This document shows, one piece after another, positions 6,389-6,882 of a stretch of 6,882 nucleotides of DNA (the first letter of the stretch is position 1; each line of letters opens with the position of its first letter). The stretch comes from Chloroflexota bacterium (lineage in GTDB: Bacteria; Chloroflexota; UBA6077; CF-72), in the NCBI GenBank assembly GCA_019242065.1, contig JAFAWJ010001000.1, forward strand, positions 1 through 6,882, written 5' to 3'. A program made the position numbers and the translations under genes. Under the pieces are notes generated by a model. The model saw only the letters and a program-made list of their open reading frames with translations. It was not told the origin of the DNA and searched no databases.

Positions 6389-6547
6389 TCAGGCATCAGT
6401 ACGCGCCGCCATCCTCTCTGGATGCCTTTTGCCAAGCGGATTGCCACGGTGACGGTCGACCCCGCGGCCAGACTCGGTGACTGCCTCCGCGACAACCTCT
6501 TCGAGCCACTGTCCGCCCCTCTCGCACGTACTCCCGACACCTGGATC
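6389..6547. other. Junction between the small gene and the IS remnant, no supported gene
   Basis: I see no gene here. A plus-strand frame reads across the stretch and into the repeats that follow, but its product has no recognisable domain and ends in a translated copy of the repeat (SLSLVRQV then CLSLVRQV). The stretch should contain the true left boundary of the insertion sequence and the promoter for the minus-strand genes. Confidence 0.4.
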
Positions 6548-6607
6548 CCTCCGAGTCTATCCCTGGTGAGACAGGTGCCTCCGTGTCTATCCTTGGTGAG
6601 ACAGGTT
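6548..6607. repeat. Two 30-bp direct repeats at the IS left end
   Basis: Positions 6548-6577 and 6578-6607 are tandem copies of a 30-base unit that differ at three places (A/T at 6554/6584, C/T at 6563/6593, G/T at 6577/6607). Each contains CTGGTGAGACAGG or CTTGGTGAGACAGG. On the opposite strand each reads CCTGTCTCACC, which resembles the TGTCTCA-type end sequences of IS3/IS481-like elements. They lie 49 bases before the transposase ATG, so they are candidate transposase binding sites. Confidence 0.6.
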
Positions 6608-6656
6608 GAAGGCTGAAATTAGCGAGGAGGAGGCGTGAGGAAGATCGCCACATCCC

Positions 6657-6882
6657 ATGCTGATGACAACCGTGGTTTCCGACCGGCATGCTGTGCCGGT
6701 GGACGAACCAGCAGACCCCGAAGCGCCCGAGCGTGCGAAGCGACGGATGTTTTCCGCCCAGTACAAACTGAGGATCCTGGCTGAGTACGAGTGCAGGAGT
6801 CCCGTCATGCGAAGTGCTCTGCTCCGACGCGGGCGGTCGTACGCCTCGTCGATTTCGGAATGCGCCGACAACGAGACGAAGG
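6657..6882 (+). pseudogene. Transposase OrfA (IS3-like), frameshifted and truncated by the window edge
   Basis: From ATG 6657 (or 6663) the frame reads MTTVVSDRHAVPVDEPADPE, then APERAKRRMFSAQYKLRILAEY, closely matching from memory the N-terminus of an IS3-type helix-turn-helix transposase found in actinobacteria and Chloroflexota. The similarity then decays. After AEY the expected PGEKGALLRREGLYSS segment appears as SPVMRSALLRRGRSYASS, and the segment seems one codon short. At 6861-6863 a single base is missing: TCGGAATG-CGCCGACAACG, with a G restored, would encode the expected SEWRRQRDEG, whereas the actual frame gives SECADNETK. The loss of the canonical SEWRRQRD helix end and the shifted frame indicate a pseudogene, though a sequencing error could mimic the single deletion. 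GGAGGAGG at about 6625-6633 lies too far upstream of this ATG to be an ideal SD. Confidence 0.75.

Larger units (their letters stand above)
6548..6882 (+). mobile_element. Left part of a decayed IS3-like insertion sequence (continues beyond right edge)
   Basis: The element is recognised from an OrfA-type transposase start (from 6657) preceded by paired direct repeats carrying a GTGAGACA core. The right end and any OrfB lie outside the window, and the exact left boundary and target duplication cannot be fixed. The broken transposase frame suggests that this copy no longer moves by itself. Confidence 0.6.

Noticed and set aside
6396..6689. Minus-strand frame of 97 codons across the IS left end
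   Set aside because: It reads through the direct repeats and the start of the transposase in antisense, and the product shows the repeat translated twice (PVSPRID/PVSPGID).

Overview
This is a GC-rich bacterial window with SD-led genes. Several features suggest a member of the Chloroflexota, with a high-GC actinobacterium as the alternative: a STAND/NB-ARC regulator with a LuxR-type C-terminus and the N-terminal signature PAPLTSFVGRE, a Tat-exported metallophosphoesterase, and an IS3-like transposase remnant. This placement rests on remembered family distribution, not on a search.

Layout from left to right: (1) 1-384, minus strand: the N-terminal part of a secreted clan-A-like glycoside hydrolase that runs off the left edge. 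(2) 385-742: intergenic DNA with a GC-rich hairpin. (3) 743-940, plus: a 65-residue uncharacterised protein behind a strong SD. (4) 941-1313: no supportable gene. (5) 1314-1772 and 1783-2772, plus: a two-gene unit encoding a lipid-anchored type I copper protein (cupredoxin with an amicyanin-like ligand loop) and a Tat-targeted calcineurin-like metallophosphoesterase; the SD of the second gene overlaps the stop codon of the first. (6) A 64-bp convergent gap holding an orphan SD-ATG that opens only a five-codon reading frame. (7) 2837-3442, minus: an ECF sigma factor (SigK-like region 4). (8) 3572-6049, minus: an 825-residue STAND ATPase/TPR/LuxR regulator. (9) 6164-6388, minus: a 74-residue helical protein of unknown function. 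(10) From 6548 to the right edge: the left part of a decayed insertion sequence, with two 30-bp direct repeats followed by a transposase OrfA carrying a one-base deletion.

The most coherent functional story is envelope-directed. A surface copper protein and an exported phosphoesterase sit convergently to an ECF sigma factor that has no anti-sigma gene beside it. Just upstream of the sigma gene, on the same strand, lies a large ATP-dependent regulator. The small gene at 6164-6388, the regulator and the sigma factor share a strand with gaps of 114 bp and, depending on the sigma start, 69-129 bp, so they could form one transcript. Whether sigma controls the cupredoxin-phosphoesterase pair is inference from position only; I found no convincing shared ECF promoter motif.
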